Assembly (NCBI GenBank): GCA_002714185.1
Contig: PAWM01000017.1
Coordinates: 3,877-67,876 of the forward strand
DNA length: 64,000 nt
Origin: Flavobacteriales bacterium
Lineage (GTDB): Bacteria; Bacteroidota; Bacteroidia; Flavobacteriales; TMED113
Direction of reading: 5' to 3'
Of the stretch, positions 35,067-45,654 are shown piece by piece (the stretch's first letter is position 1; each line of letters begins with the position of its first letter). The translations under genes were made by a program, and so were the position numbers. The notes under the pieces were generated by a model. That model worked only from the letters and a program-made list of their open reading frames with translations, made no database searches and was not told the origin of the DNA.

Positions 35067-35074
35067 TAAATTTG
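35067..35074 (+). promoter_or_regulatory. Bacteroidota -7 promoter motif (TAnnTTTG) upstream of T9SS plug-like gene
   Basis: taaatttg at 35067-35074, followed by a T13 tract at 35081-35093. Confidence 0.4.
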
Positions 35075-35100
35075 TTAAACTTTTTTTTTTTTTATAAAAT

Positions 35101-36438
35101 ATGTTAGTAAACTACCACCTTTTTTATTGTCAAATAATAATGTTTATAATAGTGAATTTTGGACACTCTCAATCATTTGATATCTATGATGAAAGAATCC
35201 AATTAAAAAATTATAATTATAATTTTAAACAAAATAAATACTCAACCTCTTTTAACGAATATCCAAAATCAGTCAAACTTGAAAATGCTGTTAATGAATT
35301 ACTAGATCCAGTCATTAAACTAAATTCTTCGGAACAATTAATACTATCATTTGATATTTTGGAAGCAGAAAGCACATCCTATGCATACACATTTATTCAT
35401 TGTACCGCAAACTGGGAATACTCTGAAATAAATCAATTTGAATACTTAAATGGGTTTTTTAATAATTATATTAATGAATATCAATACTCTTTTAATACAC
35501 TGACCCCTTATGTGAATTATTATTTATCATTCCCAAACGAAAATATTTCATTTAAAAAATCAGGCAATTACATTTTATTGGTTTATGACACTGAAAATAA
35601 CTTACCTATTATTACTAAAAGATTTATGGTTTATGAAGAAATACTAAGTATTAGTTTAAATGTAAAAAAAGCTACATTAGCAAAAGACCAATCAACAAAA
35701 CAAGAAATTGATTTCAATATTGAAGGTCATAAAAAACTAAATATTATTGACCCGCATAATGAACTTTATATTACAATTCAAAAAAATGATGACTGGAACA
35801 ATATCATTAACAATGTAAAACCCAGCTTTGTTAGCGACTATATTTTAGAATATGATTACCAAGGTGAAATTTCTTTTTCTGGAGGGAATGAATACAAAGA
35901 TTTTGACATAAAAAGCCTTAGATACTTTGGGAAAAATATTCAAAATATAAAACAACAAGTAATTCAGGGTTTAAATATATATGTAGTCAATTTACAAATT
36001 GATTACATAGAAAATACAAATGAATATAAATTTCAATATGATCTTAATGGAAAATATGTGATTTCTTTATCAGAAAGGAGAAATAAAAATACTGAGGGGG
36101 ATTATGCATTGGTTAAATTTATTTTACATTCAAATAAAATAGAAAATAAAGATTTATATATACACGGTGAATTAACAAATTGGGACATCTTAAAGGAAGC
36201 AAAAATGCAATATAATGACAATGAAAATTACTACTATGGGTCTTTATTTTTAAAACAAGGCTACTATAATTATAATTATGTTTCTACTAATTTAAATGGC
36301 GAAGACATAGAACATATTGAAGGAGAATACCACGAAACTCGTAATCAATACTCAATTTACACTTACTATACACCAGTATGGAGAAATTATGACAGATTAG
36401 TTGGTATTGCAAAAAGCACTTCAAATAGCTTAAACTAA
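35101..36438 (+). CDS. DUF5103-type protein, likely T9SS plug protein
   Basis: Signal peptide; DFDIKSLRYFGKNIQNI, and C-terminal EGEYHETRNQYSIYTYYTPVWRNYDRLVGI match my memory of the DUF5103/T9SS plug family. Confidence 0.75.
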   Translation: MLVNYHLFYCQIIMFIIVNFGHSQSFDIYDERIQLKNYNYNFKQNKYSTSFNEYPKSVKLENAVNELLDPVIKLNSSEQLILSFDILEAESTSYAYTFIHCTANWEYSEINQFEYLNGFFNNYINEYQYSFNTLTPYVNYYLSFPNENISFKKSGNYILLVYDTENNLPIITKRFMVYEEILSISLNVKKATLAKDQSTKQEIDFNIEGHKKLNIIDPHNELYITIQKNDDWNNIINNVKPSFVSDYILEYDYQGEISFSGGNEYKDFDIKSLRYFGKNIQNIKQQVIQGLNIYVVNLQIDYIENTNEYKFQYDLNGKYVISLSERRNKNTEGDYALVKFILHSNKIENKDLYIHGELTNWDILKEAKMQYNDNENYYYGSLFLKQGYYNYNYVSTNLNGEDIEHIEGEYHETRNQYSIYTYYTPVWRNYDRLVGIAKSTSNSLN

Positions 36439-36484
36439 TTTTATTATTATTAATTTTATACAACTCATTTATACTTAAATAATT

Positions 36485-38113
36485 ATGAATAACAATATTT
36501 CAAAACCTCCAATCCCAACATGTGAACCAGTTAAATCCTATGCTCCTGGGTCCATTGAACGCAAAGAAATAATCAAAGAATACAAAAAAGCAATGAATAG
36601 GGTTATAGATATCCCTATGTTCATTAATGGGAAAAATATTAAATCAAAAAAAAATAAAAAAATTACACCTCCTCATAATCATAAACACATTGTTGGACGA
36701 TATTATGAAGGTAATCAAGAACATGTTAAAAGTGCTATTAAATCTGCACTGAAAGCAAAAAAAACTTGGGAGGAAACTAGCTGGGAAAATCGTGCATCTA
36801 TTTTTCTAAAAGCTGCTGATTTACTAGCAGGTCCTTACAGACAAAAGATAAATGCTGCTACAATGATTGGACAATCAAAAAATGTCTTTCAAGCTGAAAT
36901 TGATGCAGCATGTGAATTAATTGATTTTTTAAAATTTAATGTACAGTTTCTTTATGATATTTACAACCAACAACCTAATTCATCAAAAGGGGTATGGAAT
37001 AAAATGGAATATCGTCCATTAGAGGGATTTATTTATGCAATTACACCATTTAATTTTACTTCTATTGCTGCTAATCTTTGCATAGCTCCTGCCTTAATGG
37101 GTAACACTGTAGTATGGAAGCCTTCTGAAAGTCAAATTTACTCTACACATGTAATTATTGAATTATTAAAAGAAGCTGGACTACCTGATGGTGTCATTAA
37201 TGTTATATATACAGACCCTATTATAACCTCTAAAATTATTTTCTCTCACTCTGAATTTGCAGGTGTTCACTTTACAGGCTCTACAACAGTTTTTAAAGAT
37301 ATTTGGAAAATAATTGGGAAAAATATTAATACCTATAAGAATTATCCTAAAATTGTTGGAGAAACAGGGGGTAAAGATTTTATACTAGCACATAAATCCG
37401 CTAACACAAAAGAGGTTGTCACAGCCTTAATTCGAGGAGCTTTTGAATATCAAGGACAAAAATGCTAAGCCGCCTCTAGGGCATATATTCCAAAAAGCAA
37501 ATGGATTAATATTAAAAAAGAATTGATAAAAGAACTAAAAACTATTAACATCGGTGACCCTGAAGATTTTTCAAATTTTATGAATGCTGTAATTCACGAA
37601 AGATCATTCAATAAACTAAAAAATGTAATTAACACAGTCAAAAAAGATAAATCAGCCAAAATTATTTTTGGAGGTGGATATGATAAGTCCATTGGGTATT
37701 TTATTGAACCTACTGTAATTGTTGCAAAAAAACCAAATTACACAACAATGCAAGAAGAATTATTTGGACCTATATTAACAATTTATGTTTACAATGATTC
37801 TGATTTTGAAAAAACACTAAAAATTATAGATCAAACTTCTGAATACGGACTAACAGGTTCTATTTTCTCTAAAGACAGAAACATAATTTCAAAAGCCATG
37901 GATTCATTAAAAATGGCTGCAGGGAATTTTTATATTAATGACAAGCCAACAGGTGCAGTAGTTTCACAACAACCATTTGGTGGTGGAAGATCTTCAGGCA
38001 CAAATGATAAGGCAGGTTCATATTTAAATTTAATAAGGTGGACTTCGCCAAGAACAATCAAAGAAAATTTTGTACCTGACACAAATTACAGATATCCATT
38101 TTTAAAAAAATGA
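36485..38113 (+). CDS. pruA: L-glutamate gamma-semialdehyde (1-pyrroline-5-carboxylate) dehydrogenase, interrupted by in-frame TAA at 37466-37468
   Basis: ALDH motifs ITPFNFTSIAANL, FTGSTTVFK, VGETGGKDF, FEYQGQKC|*|AASRAYIPKSKW; both ORFs in the same frame; QPFGGGRSSGTNDKAG. Confidence 0.93.
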
Positions 38114-38421
38114 AACAAAAAATCAAGAAACTATATAAGAAAATACCAAATGGAATTAAAAATAGATACTTTATATCTTGTTTTATTTTTTCACTATGGA
38201 TATTTTTTTTTGATGCCAACTCTCTAAAAATACAATTAAATCAAAACCAAGAAATAAAGAAATTAAAAACCGATATTAAATACTATAAAAATGAAATAAA
38301 AAAAGATACTAAAACAATTAATATTATTTCACAAGATACATTGAACCCTAGTCTTGAAAAATACTTAAGAGAAGTTCTATTCCTTTCTAAAAAAAACGAA
38401 GAAATATTTATAATTGAATAA
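38110..38421 (+). CDS. FtsB/DivIC-family septum formation initiator-like protein
   Basis: 103 aa, one TM then coiled coil (LNQNQEIKKLKTDIKYYKNEIKKD), typical C-terminal LREVLFLSKKNEEIFIIE. Confidence 0.7.
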   Translation: MKQKIKKLYKKIPNGIKNRYFISCFIFSLWIFFFDANSLKIQLNQNQEIKKLKTDIKYYKNEIKKDTKTINIISQDTLNPSLEKYLREVLFLSKKNEEIFIIE

Positions 38422-38422
38422 T

Positions 38423-41400
38423 ATGAAAAAAAATATCTTTCTTGAAAAATCTTCATTATTTAGAAAACAGAGTAAAAAAGATTGGAATAAATTAAACAAA
38501 ACTCAAAAATATTTCCAAATAGAGGATGGGAAATTTGATTGCATTTACTTTAAAGATGAAAGAAAATACTCAAATACTTACTGCAATAATCAAAACTGGG
38601 AAATATGTGTCGAAATAGATCTTAAAACAAATAAAAAAGCAAATAAAGATGCATTAAATGCTCTTAAAAACGGAGCAAACTCTATATGCTTTTTAAATTT
38701 CAATAATCATAATTTAAACATTATTTTAGATCAAATTCAATTTGATATTCTTAAAATTAATTTTAAAAATATTAAGACAAGTTTAGCAAAAATCGTAAAT
38801 CAACTTATTGAAATAGCCGTCAGTAGATACGGTAAAAACTATAAAACTAAAATTCAAGGTTTTTTTCATATATCACATGAAGATTATAAAAAATTTAAAG
38901 ACATCATTTCAATTATAAATTTACAAGAAAAACTCCCAAACTATAGGCTCTTGAATCTAGAGATTAATAAGAATAATTCTATGAAAGAGCAATTCAATAA
39001 TATTGAAGCGATATTTCAATTAATGAGAAATGAAAATTACAACTCTAACTTCATTATTTCAAAAGATACAATTGCAAAACAACTAATTACATTTTCTTAC
39101 ACATTGTCAAATCAATTTTTATATGAAATTAGTACATTGAGAGCATTTAGAATTGCCTATGAAAAAAAATATAAATGTACACCAATCATCAATTGCTCGA
39201 TAAATTATAATACTTCAGATGACAATTCATTGATTGAAACATGTGTTAAATCAATTGCTGCTATCCTTGGAGGAACTGATATGATTACTATTAAGTATAA
39301 TGAGAAAAATATTCAATTATATTTAATGCAACAATTAATCCTAAAATATGAGTCAAATTTGCATAAAGTTACTGACCCCCTACATGGAAGCTACTTTATT
39401 GAATACTTAACTTACCACATAAATAATACTAAACAGAATAAAATAAAAATCAAGAAAAAAAATAATTTTTGGCAAACATTTGAAGGAATAAATATAAAAA
39501 GTAGGTATACTAAGTCAACTAATAAGAATATTCAACACCTGAATTATGGAGCTGGAGAACCTCCTTTTTTAAGAGGTCCATATTCGACTATGTATTCTCA
39601 AAAAAAATGGACAATTAGACAATACTCAGGCTTCTCAACAGCTGAAGAATCAAATAAATTTTATAAAAAAAATCTTAAAGCAGGCCAAACTGGTCTTTCA
39701 ATTGCTTTTGATTTACCTACTCACAGAGGCTACGATTCAGATAATGAACGAGTGTTTGGTGATGTAGGTAAGGCAGGTGTAGCGATAGATAGCATCCAAG
39801 ATATGGAAACACTATTTAATGGAATCGACTTAAGTAAAACATCTGTGTCAATGACTATGAATGGAGCTATAATACCGATTATGGCATTTTATATTGCAAC
39901 TGCCGAAAAAAAGGGCATTAAAAAAGAACAACTCACAGGCACTATTCAAAATGATATATTAAAAGAATTTATGGTTAGAAACACATATATATATCCGCCT
40001 GCAGCATCAATGAGAATCGTTAGAGATATTTTTAAATATACATCCCAATATATGCCGAAATTTAATAACATAAGTGTAAGTGGATATCATATGCTTGAAG
40101 CTGGAGCAAGTGCAGATATTGAACTAGCATATACACTATGTGATGGATTAGAGTATGTACGAAATGGTATACAAGCAGGCTTAAAAATTGATGAATTTGC
40201 TCCTAGATTATCATTTTTTTGGGGTGTTGGTATGAATTTTTTTATGGAAATTGCTAAAATAAGAGCTGCGAGATTCCTGTGGTCACAAATGATTGCTCCT
40301 TTTCATCCAAAAAATCCAAAATCATTAATGTTAAGATCTCATTGTCAAACATCTGGATGGAGCTTAACAAAACAAAATCCGAAAAATAATATTACAAGAA
40401 CAACAATTGAAGCACTTGCTGCTGTTATGGGAGGAACACAATCATTACATACAAATGCTCTAGATGAGGCAATTGCTTTACCTACAAATTACACAGCTAA
40501 AATAGCTAGAGACACACAATTATTCTTACAAAATAACACTGACATATGTCACGCTGTTGATCCATTTGGCGGCTCATATTTTATTGAAAAACTCACAGAT
40601 GAATTAATTCATAAAGCTAAAAAACACATTACAGAAATTGAAAATATGGGTGGTATGGTTAAAGCTATTGAACAAGGAATTCCTAAGTTAAGGATAGAAA
40701 CATCAGCCATAAAAAGACAAACAAAAATTGATAGTTCTGAAAACTTAATTATTGGTTTAAATTGTTTTCAAAATAAAGAAAAAACAAAAATTAAAATTCT
40801 AGAAATTGACAATAAAAAAGTACAAAACAATCAAATTAAAAAATTAACAACAATAAAAAAAAACAGAGATAATACTTTGATAAAGAAAGCTTTAAAAAAC
40901 TTACAAACAGCATGTTCTAATCAAGATGGCAATATATTAGAATTGGCTATAGTTGCAGCAAAAGCACAAGCTACATTAGGAGAAATTTCAAATACTCTTG
41001 AAAAAGTGTTTGAAAGGTATAAAGCAAAAACTATTATTAATTCAGGTGTATATGCAATGGAGAAAAAAAATGATAAAAATTTTATAACAGCCCAAAAATT
41101 AACTGATGAATTTAAATTAATAAATGGAAGAAGACCGAGAATTTTAACAACTAAAATAGGACAAGATGGACATGATAGAGGAATTAAAATAATTGCAACT
41201 AGTTTTGCCGACATAGGTTTTGATGTAGATATTGCTCCGTTATTCCAAACACCAAAAGAAATAGTTAAACAAGCATTAGAAAATGATGTCCATATTATAG
41301 GTATTTCTTCTCTGGCTGGAGGTCATAAAACATTAATTCCAGAAATAATTAATTTATTAAAAGAAAATAATAGAAATGACATTATCGTTATAGCTGGTGG

Positions 41401-41527
41401 TATAATCCCAGAGTTAGATTATAAATATTTAAAAAATAAAGGTGTAAATAAAATATTTGGATCAGGTACAATAGTATTAGATGCTGCTGTAGAAATATTA
41501 AATGAGTTACTATTAAAATGGAAATAA
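38423..41527 (+). CDS. Methylmalonyl-CoA mutase, MutA-like N-terminal part fused to full MutB
   Basis: ~340-aa MutA-like region (SIAAILGGTDMITI, VTDPLHGSYFIE) followed in frame by MutB (NYGAGEPPFLRGPYSTMY...FDLPTHRGYDSDN) and C-terminal B12-binding KIGQDGHDRG motif. Confidence 0.9.
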   Translation: MKKNIFLEKSSLFRKQSKKDWNKLNKTQKYFQIEDGKFDCIYFKDERKYSNTYCNNQNWEICVEIDLKTNKKANKDALNALKNGANSICFLNFNNHNLNIILDQIQFDILKINFKNIKTSLAKIVNQLIEIAVSRYGKNYKTKIQGFFHISHEDYKKFKDIISIINLQEKLPNYRLLNLEINKNNSMKEQFNNIEAIFQLMRNENYNSNFIISKDTIAKQLITFSYTLSNQFLYEISTLRAFRIAYEKKYKCTPIINCSINYNTSDDNSLIETCVKSIAAILGGTDMITIKYNEKNIQLYLMQQLILKYESNLHKVTDPLHGSYFIEYLTYHINNTKQNKIKIKKKNNFWQTFEGINIKSRYTKSTNKNIQHLNYGAGEPPFLRGPYSTMYSQKKWTIRQYSGFSTAEESNKFYKKNLKAGQTGLSIAFDLPTHRGYDSDNERVFGDVGKAGVAIDSIQDMETLFNGIDLSKTSVSMTMNGAIIPIMAFYIATAEKKGIKKEQLTGTIQNDILKEFMVRNTYIYPPAASMRIVRDIFKYTSQYMPKFNNISVSGYHMLEAGASADIELAYTLCDGLEYVRNGIQAGLKIDEFAPRLSFFWGVGMNFFMEIAKIRAARFLWSQMIAPFHPKNPKSLMLRSHCQTSGWSLTKQNPKNNITRTTIEALAAVMGGTQSLHTNALDEAIALPTNYTAKIARDTQLFLQNNTDICHAVDPFGGSYFIEKLTDELIHKAKKHITEIENMGGMVKAIEQGIPKLRIETSAIKRQTKIDSSENLIIGLNCFQNKEKTKIKILEIDNKKVQNNQIKKLTTIKKNRDNTLIKKALKNLQTACSNQDGNILELAIVAAKAQATLGEISNTLEKVFERYKAKTIINSGVYAMEKKNDKNFITAQKLTDEFKLINGRRPRILTTKIGQDGHDRGIKIIATSFADIGFDVDIAPLFQTPKEIVKQALENDVHIIGISSLAGGHKTLIPEIINLLKENNRNDIIVIAGGIIPELDYKYLKNKGVNKIFGSGTIVLDAAVEILNELLLKWK

Positions 41528-42480
41528 AAGATTATCTAGAGGGAATTCAAAAGTGCGACCGTGCTATATTAGGCAAATCAATAACATTAACTGAAAGTTC
41601 GCTTAAAAAAGATAAAATTAAAGCAGAAAAATTATTATCTAAATGCATACATCTAAAACAAAAAAGTCTTAGAATTGGAGTGAGTGGAACTCCAGGAGTT
41701 GGAAAAAGTACATTTATTGAATCTCTTGGCAGAAAATTAATTAAAGAAAACTATAAAATTGCTGTCCTTGCCATTGACCCAAGTAGTAATTTATCAAAAG
41801 GAAGTATTCTTGGAGATAAAACAAGAATGGAACATTTAGTAAACTCTGATTTAGCATTTATTAGACCATCTCCTAATTCAGGAACTTTAGGAGGCGTGTC
41901 AAAAAATACAAAAGATGCTATAACTATATGTGAAGCAGCTGGATTTGATATAATTATCATTGAAACTGTTGGAGTAGGACAAGCTGAAACCCTTGTGAAA
42001 TCTATGACCGATATCCTTATATATTTAACACTAATTCAAAACGGAGATGAATTACAGTTTATAAAAAAAGGTATCCTAGAATTATGTGATATTATTTTAA
42101 TTAATAAATGTGACCAAAATCATAAAAAATCAAAACAAGTAGCTGTTTCGTTACAAAATAGTCTTACATATACACAACAAAAGATTAAACAATCTATATT
42201 AGTTTGCTCTGCATTAAACGGATTTAATATAACTAATATTTGGGAACAAATTAAAACAATTGAAAAACAAAAAAATAAACAAGGAATAATCAAAAAAAAC
42301 AGAATTCAACAAAATATATTTTGGTTTAAAAAAATTTTAAAAGACGAACTATATGATTTAATAAAAACAAATCCTAAATTCAAAGATGTGATTGATAATT
42401 TTAAAAATAAACCAAATACCAATCCAAGAACAGCAGTTTCTAAAATTATTAAAAAAACTTTTAAAGAAGATTTGAAATGA
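41518..42480 (+). CDS. meaB: Methylmalonyl-CoA mutase-associated GTPase MeaB/ArgK
   Basis: GVSGTPGVGKSTFIE, AIDPSSNLSKGSILGDKTRM, ETVGVGQAE; overlaps mutAB end. Confidence 0.93.
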   Translation: MEIKDYLEGIQKCDRAILGKSITLTESSLKKDKIKAEKLLSKCIHLKQKSLRIGVSGTPGVGKSTFIESLGRKLIKENYKIAVLAIDPSSNLSKGSILGDKTRMEHLVNSDLAFIRPSPNSGTLGGVSKNTKDAITICEAAGFDIIIIETVGVGQAETLVKSMTDILIYLTLIQNGDELQFIKKGILELCDIILINKCDQNHKKSKQVAVSLQNSLTYTQQKIKQSILVCSALNGFNITNIWEQIKTIEKQKNKQGIIKKNRIQQNIFWFKKILKDELYDLIKTNPKFKDVIDNFKNKPNTNPRTAVSKIIKKTFKEDLK

Positions 42481-43432
42481 TATTTTGAGTAGAAATTCCC
42501 TCAGTTTCTGCTTTATAATTCTTTACTATTCTATGAGACAACACCCAAGGTGCAATGTACTGTACATCTTCAATATCAGGGGAATATTTTCCAGAAAGTA
42601 TAGCATTTATTTTGGAGCCTAAAATTAGATACTGTGAAGCACGTGGACCCGCACCAAAATTAATATACTTATTGACAAAAGAAGACGATGTTGACCTATT
42701 AGGGCGAGTCTTCTGCACTAATTCAACTGCATAGTTTATAACATTTGCATTTACTGGAATACTTAGAACTAAATCATGATACTTTAAAATTTCTTCTGTT
42801 GTAAAAATTTGCTGGACATTCTCCGTCTTGGATAATGTAGTTCTTTTAACAATATCAACCTCTTGCTCAAATGTGGGATAATCCAACAAAATACTATACA
42901 TAAATCTATCTAATTGTGCTTCTGGCAAAGGATAAGTTCCCTCTTGTTCAATTGGATTTTGTGTAGCTAAAACAAAAAAAGGTAAAGATAAATTATATGT
43001 TTGTCCTCCCACTGTTACTTTTTTCTCCTCCATACATTCTAGAAGTGCAGATTGTGTTTTTGGAGGGGTTATATTAATTTCATCAGCTAAGAGTATATTA
43101 CAAAATAAAGGACCTTTAATAAATTGAAATTCTTTATTTGAATTTAAAATATCATTACCAATTATATCCGAGGGCATTAAATCCGGAGTAAACTGAACAC
43201 GATTAAAATTTAATCCTAAAATTTTAGCAATTGTGTTTACGAGTAATGTTTTTGCTAAGCCAGGAACACCTATTAATAAAGCATGTCCACCAACAAAGAT
43301 TGTACTTAATATTTGTTTTACAGCCTCGTCCTGGCCAACAATAACTTTTGAAATTTGACTCGTTGTCTGGCTATACTTAGCAACCAATTCTTCTACAACA
43401 AGTAGATCTTTTTTATCAAGATTATTCTTCAT
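42461..43432 (-). CDS. MoxR-family AAA+ ATPase
   Basis: LLIGVPGLAKTLLVNTIA, LLADEINITPPKTQSALLECMEE, ATQNPIEQEGTYPLPEAQLDRF. Confidence 0.93.
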   Translation of the reverse strand: MKNNLDKKDLLVVEELVAKYSQTTSQISKVIVGQDEAVKQILSTIFVGGHALLIGVPGLAKTLLVNTIAKILGLNFNRVQFTPDLMPSDIIGNDILNSNKEFQFIKGPLFCNILLADEINITPPKTQSALLECMEEKKVTVGGQTYNLSLPFFVLATQNPIEQEGTYPLPEAQLDRFMYSILLDYPTFEQEVDIVKRTTLSKTENVQQIFTTEEILKYHDLVLSIPVNANVINYAVELVQKTRPNRSTSSSFVNKYINFGAGPRASQYLILGSKINAILSGKYSPDIEDVQYIAPWVLSHRIVKNYKAETEGISTQNIISNLL

Positions 43433-44813
43433 TTTTTAATAAATTATTATAAAATTTATAGCTTGACAAATCCTCTTTTGAGGATATATATAAATCTTTA
43501 ATTTTTTCTTTATACCAATTATCTAACTTTTTTTCTTCTTGAATTTTTAAACAATAAGATTTTAAAAACGAATAATCATCTTTTAAAGTAGGAGTATGTT
43601 CATCTTTTTTTGACACTAATTTAATTATTCTATATGCCTCTTTATTATTTGGTAACTTAATATATATCGGTTTAGTAACACTACCTATTTCAAGGTTTTT
43701 TATTTCATTAAAAATAGCAAGATCCATAGTCTCTAAATCAGTCTGAGAAAAAAATGAATTATTAGTGTTTGGATTAATTAACAATCCTCCATTATTTTTA
43801 GTTGAAAAATCAGATGAGTATTCTTGTGCTGCTACAGAAAATTCGAGTTGCTTGGAGATAATATCATTCCTTATTTGTTCTAAAATTTGTTTAGCATTTA
43901 ACAGATCAGAACTTGAAATTTTTGGAGTCATCAAAATATGTCGTAAATCTAACTCATTACCGCGACGTTCTATTAATTGCATAATATGGTAGCCGAATTC
44001 TGTTTCAAAAATCTCTGAAATATCCTCAGGACTTAAACTAAATGCTACGCCTTCAAACTCTTTAACAAAATAACCTTTTCTTATTTTTGAATATAAACCT
44101 CCATTCCTAGAAGAACCAGGGTCCTCAGAGTATAATATTGCCATAGTAGAAAAATCTGCACCCTTCAAAATACGATTTCTTAAGTCTTCTAATTTAGATA
44201 ATGTTTCTTCAATAGCTAATTGCGAGGGCTCAGGAGTTTTTAATATTTGAGCAATTTGAAACTGAGTTTCAATAATAGGTAGACTATCTTTATTGGTAGT
44301 GTTATAAAATTTTTGAACTTCCATAGGAGACACATCAACATCTTTGATTATTTCATATTGCATTTTCTGAATCAACAACTGGTCAGATACTATAGGCTTT
44401 AATTCATTTTTTAATTCAACAATAGTTTTATTAAAATACTTTTCTATCTCATCTAATGACCCTAATTGTTGTTCAAAAAAAGATAATCGCTGATCAATTG
44501 TATTTTGAATTTCATTGGGATCAACTTCAATACTATCAATCACAGAAAAATGCAGCAAAGTTTTCTGTAAAAATAGTTCTTCAACCACTTGATTATACAA
44601 GTCAGGCGGATTAAAACCTTGATTTTGATATTGCAACATCTGATTACTTATATCACTATGAAAGATAACATGATTACCAACAACAGCAAAAACTCCATCA
44701 ACTAATGTGGTTGGTAAATTACTGCTGCTTAAATTATTATCACTAGAAGTTTGTGCTATTATAAAATTACAAGTAAATAAAAAAATATATATGTAGATAT
44801 TAATACTTTTCAT
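43422..44813 (-). CDS. SurA-like peptidylprolyl isomerase (parvulin)
   Basis: Signal peptide; two parvulin-like segments (FSTMAILYSEDPGSSRNGGLYSKIRKGYFVKEFE; FSVAAQEYSSDFSTKNNGGLL). Start ATG at 44813 preferred. Confidence 0.85.
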   Translation of the reverse strand: MKSINIYIYIFLFTCNFIIAQTSSDNNLSSSNLPTTLVDGVFAVVGNHVIFHSDISNQMLQYQNQGFNPPDLYNQVVEELFLQKTLLHFSVIDSIEVDPNEIQNTIDQRLSFFEQQLGSLDEIEKYFNKTIVELKNELKPIVSDQLLIQKMQYEIIKDVDVSPMEVQKFYNTTNKDSLPIIETQFQIAQILKTPEPSQLAIEETLSKLEDLRNRILKGADFSTMAILYSEDPGSSRNGGLYSKIRKGYFVKEFEGVAFSLSPEDISEIFETEFGYHIMQLIERRGNELDLRHILMTPKISSSDLLNAKQILEQIRNDIISKQLEFSVAAQEYSSDFSTKNNGGLLINPNTNNSFFSQTDLETMDLAIFNEIKNLEIGSVTKPIYIKLPNNKEAYRIIKLVSKKDEHTPTLKDDYSFLKSYCLKIQEEKKLDNWYKEKIKDLYISSKEDLSSYKFYNNLLKNEE

Positions 44814-45654
44814 AAATTTCAAAATTATTATTAACAATTGCATCTTGGATTAAATCAGTTTCAATATTAAATATAATATCCTTTTTTCTTTTATTGATTA
44901 AAATTTTTTTTACAATCGAAGATACATATTCTAACGGTGAAGAAGTACCTTTTAGTTTAAAATCTTGTATAAAAACAAAATAACTGTACACAGAATCATT
45001 TAATTCAAATCTTCTTTGTCTTTTTAAAACCTGATTATTTTGATTTAATGCAAGTCTATTTTTTTCTGGCAATTGAGTTAAAAAATCAGACCAACTAATC
45101 CAAGGAACATCGCCTAAAAAAAATTTATCTGCATATTGAAAACAATATTTTTCAAGTGTATCCATACTACTAGAATCTGATAAATGATATTTTTGATTAA
45201 CGAACTCAATATTGGGAGCAACAGATCTAATCTTAATATAATTTAATTTTACAATATCCTCTTTAAGAGCAAAATTATCTAAATTATTTACATAATAATT
45301 ACTAATTAAAGAATCATGAATTAATGTATCAAGATATGTTTTTATGAAAGCTTCTTTATAATAATGTATTAATAACGATTCTCTATAAATATTAACAAGA
45401 CTATCTATATATAGTGTTTCATTGTTTAAATTATATTCGGCTTTTTTAACTAGTAATTTTTCTGATGCCCACTTATTAGAAAAATTATGAATAAATAATA
45501 AGCTATCCTCAGCATTTAAGTGAGAAAAAAAAGGTATCTCATCAAAGTACAAGTACTGATCAAAAACCCTTGCAACGGGCAGGCTATCATTGTTTTTGGT
45601 ATTACATGAAATCACACAACCAATAAATAATATAAAGAAAAATCTACTCATCAT
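44800..45654 (-). CDS. Putative lipoprotein related to SurA/PpiC chaperones but lacking an obvious parvulin domain
   Basis: CVISC lipobox-like; VARVFDQYLYFDEIPF resembles SurA N-terminus; overlaps both neighbours. Confidence 0.6.
   Translation of the reverse strand: MMSRFFFILFIGCVISCNTKNNDSLPVARVFDQYLYFDEIPFFSHLNAEDSLLFIHNFSNKWASEKLLVKKAEYNLNNETLYIDSLVNIYRESLLIHYYKEAFIKTYLDTLIHDSLISNYYVNNLDNFALKEDIVKLNYIKIRSVAPNIEFVNQKYHLSDSSSMDTLEKYCFQYADKFFLGDVPWISWSDFLTQLPEKNRLALNQNNQVLKRQRRFELNDSVYSYFVFIQDFKLKGTSSPLEYVSSIVKKILINKRKKDIIFNIETDLIQDAIVNNNFEIYEKY

Noticed and set aside
40921-41214. 97-aa minus-strand ORF antisense to mutAB
   Set aside because: Shadow ORF over the conserved B12-binding region; no recognisable features.
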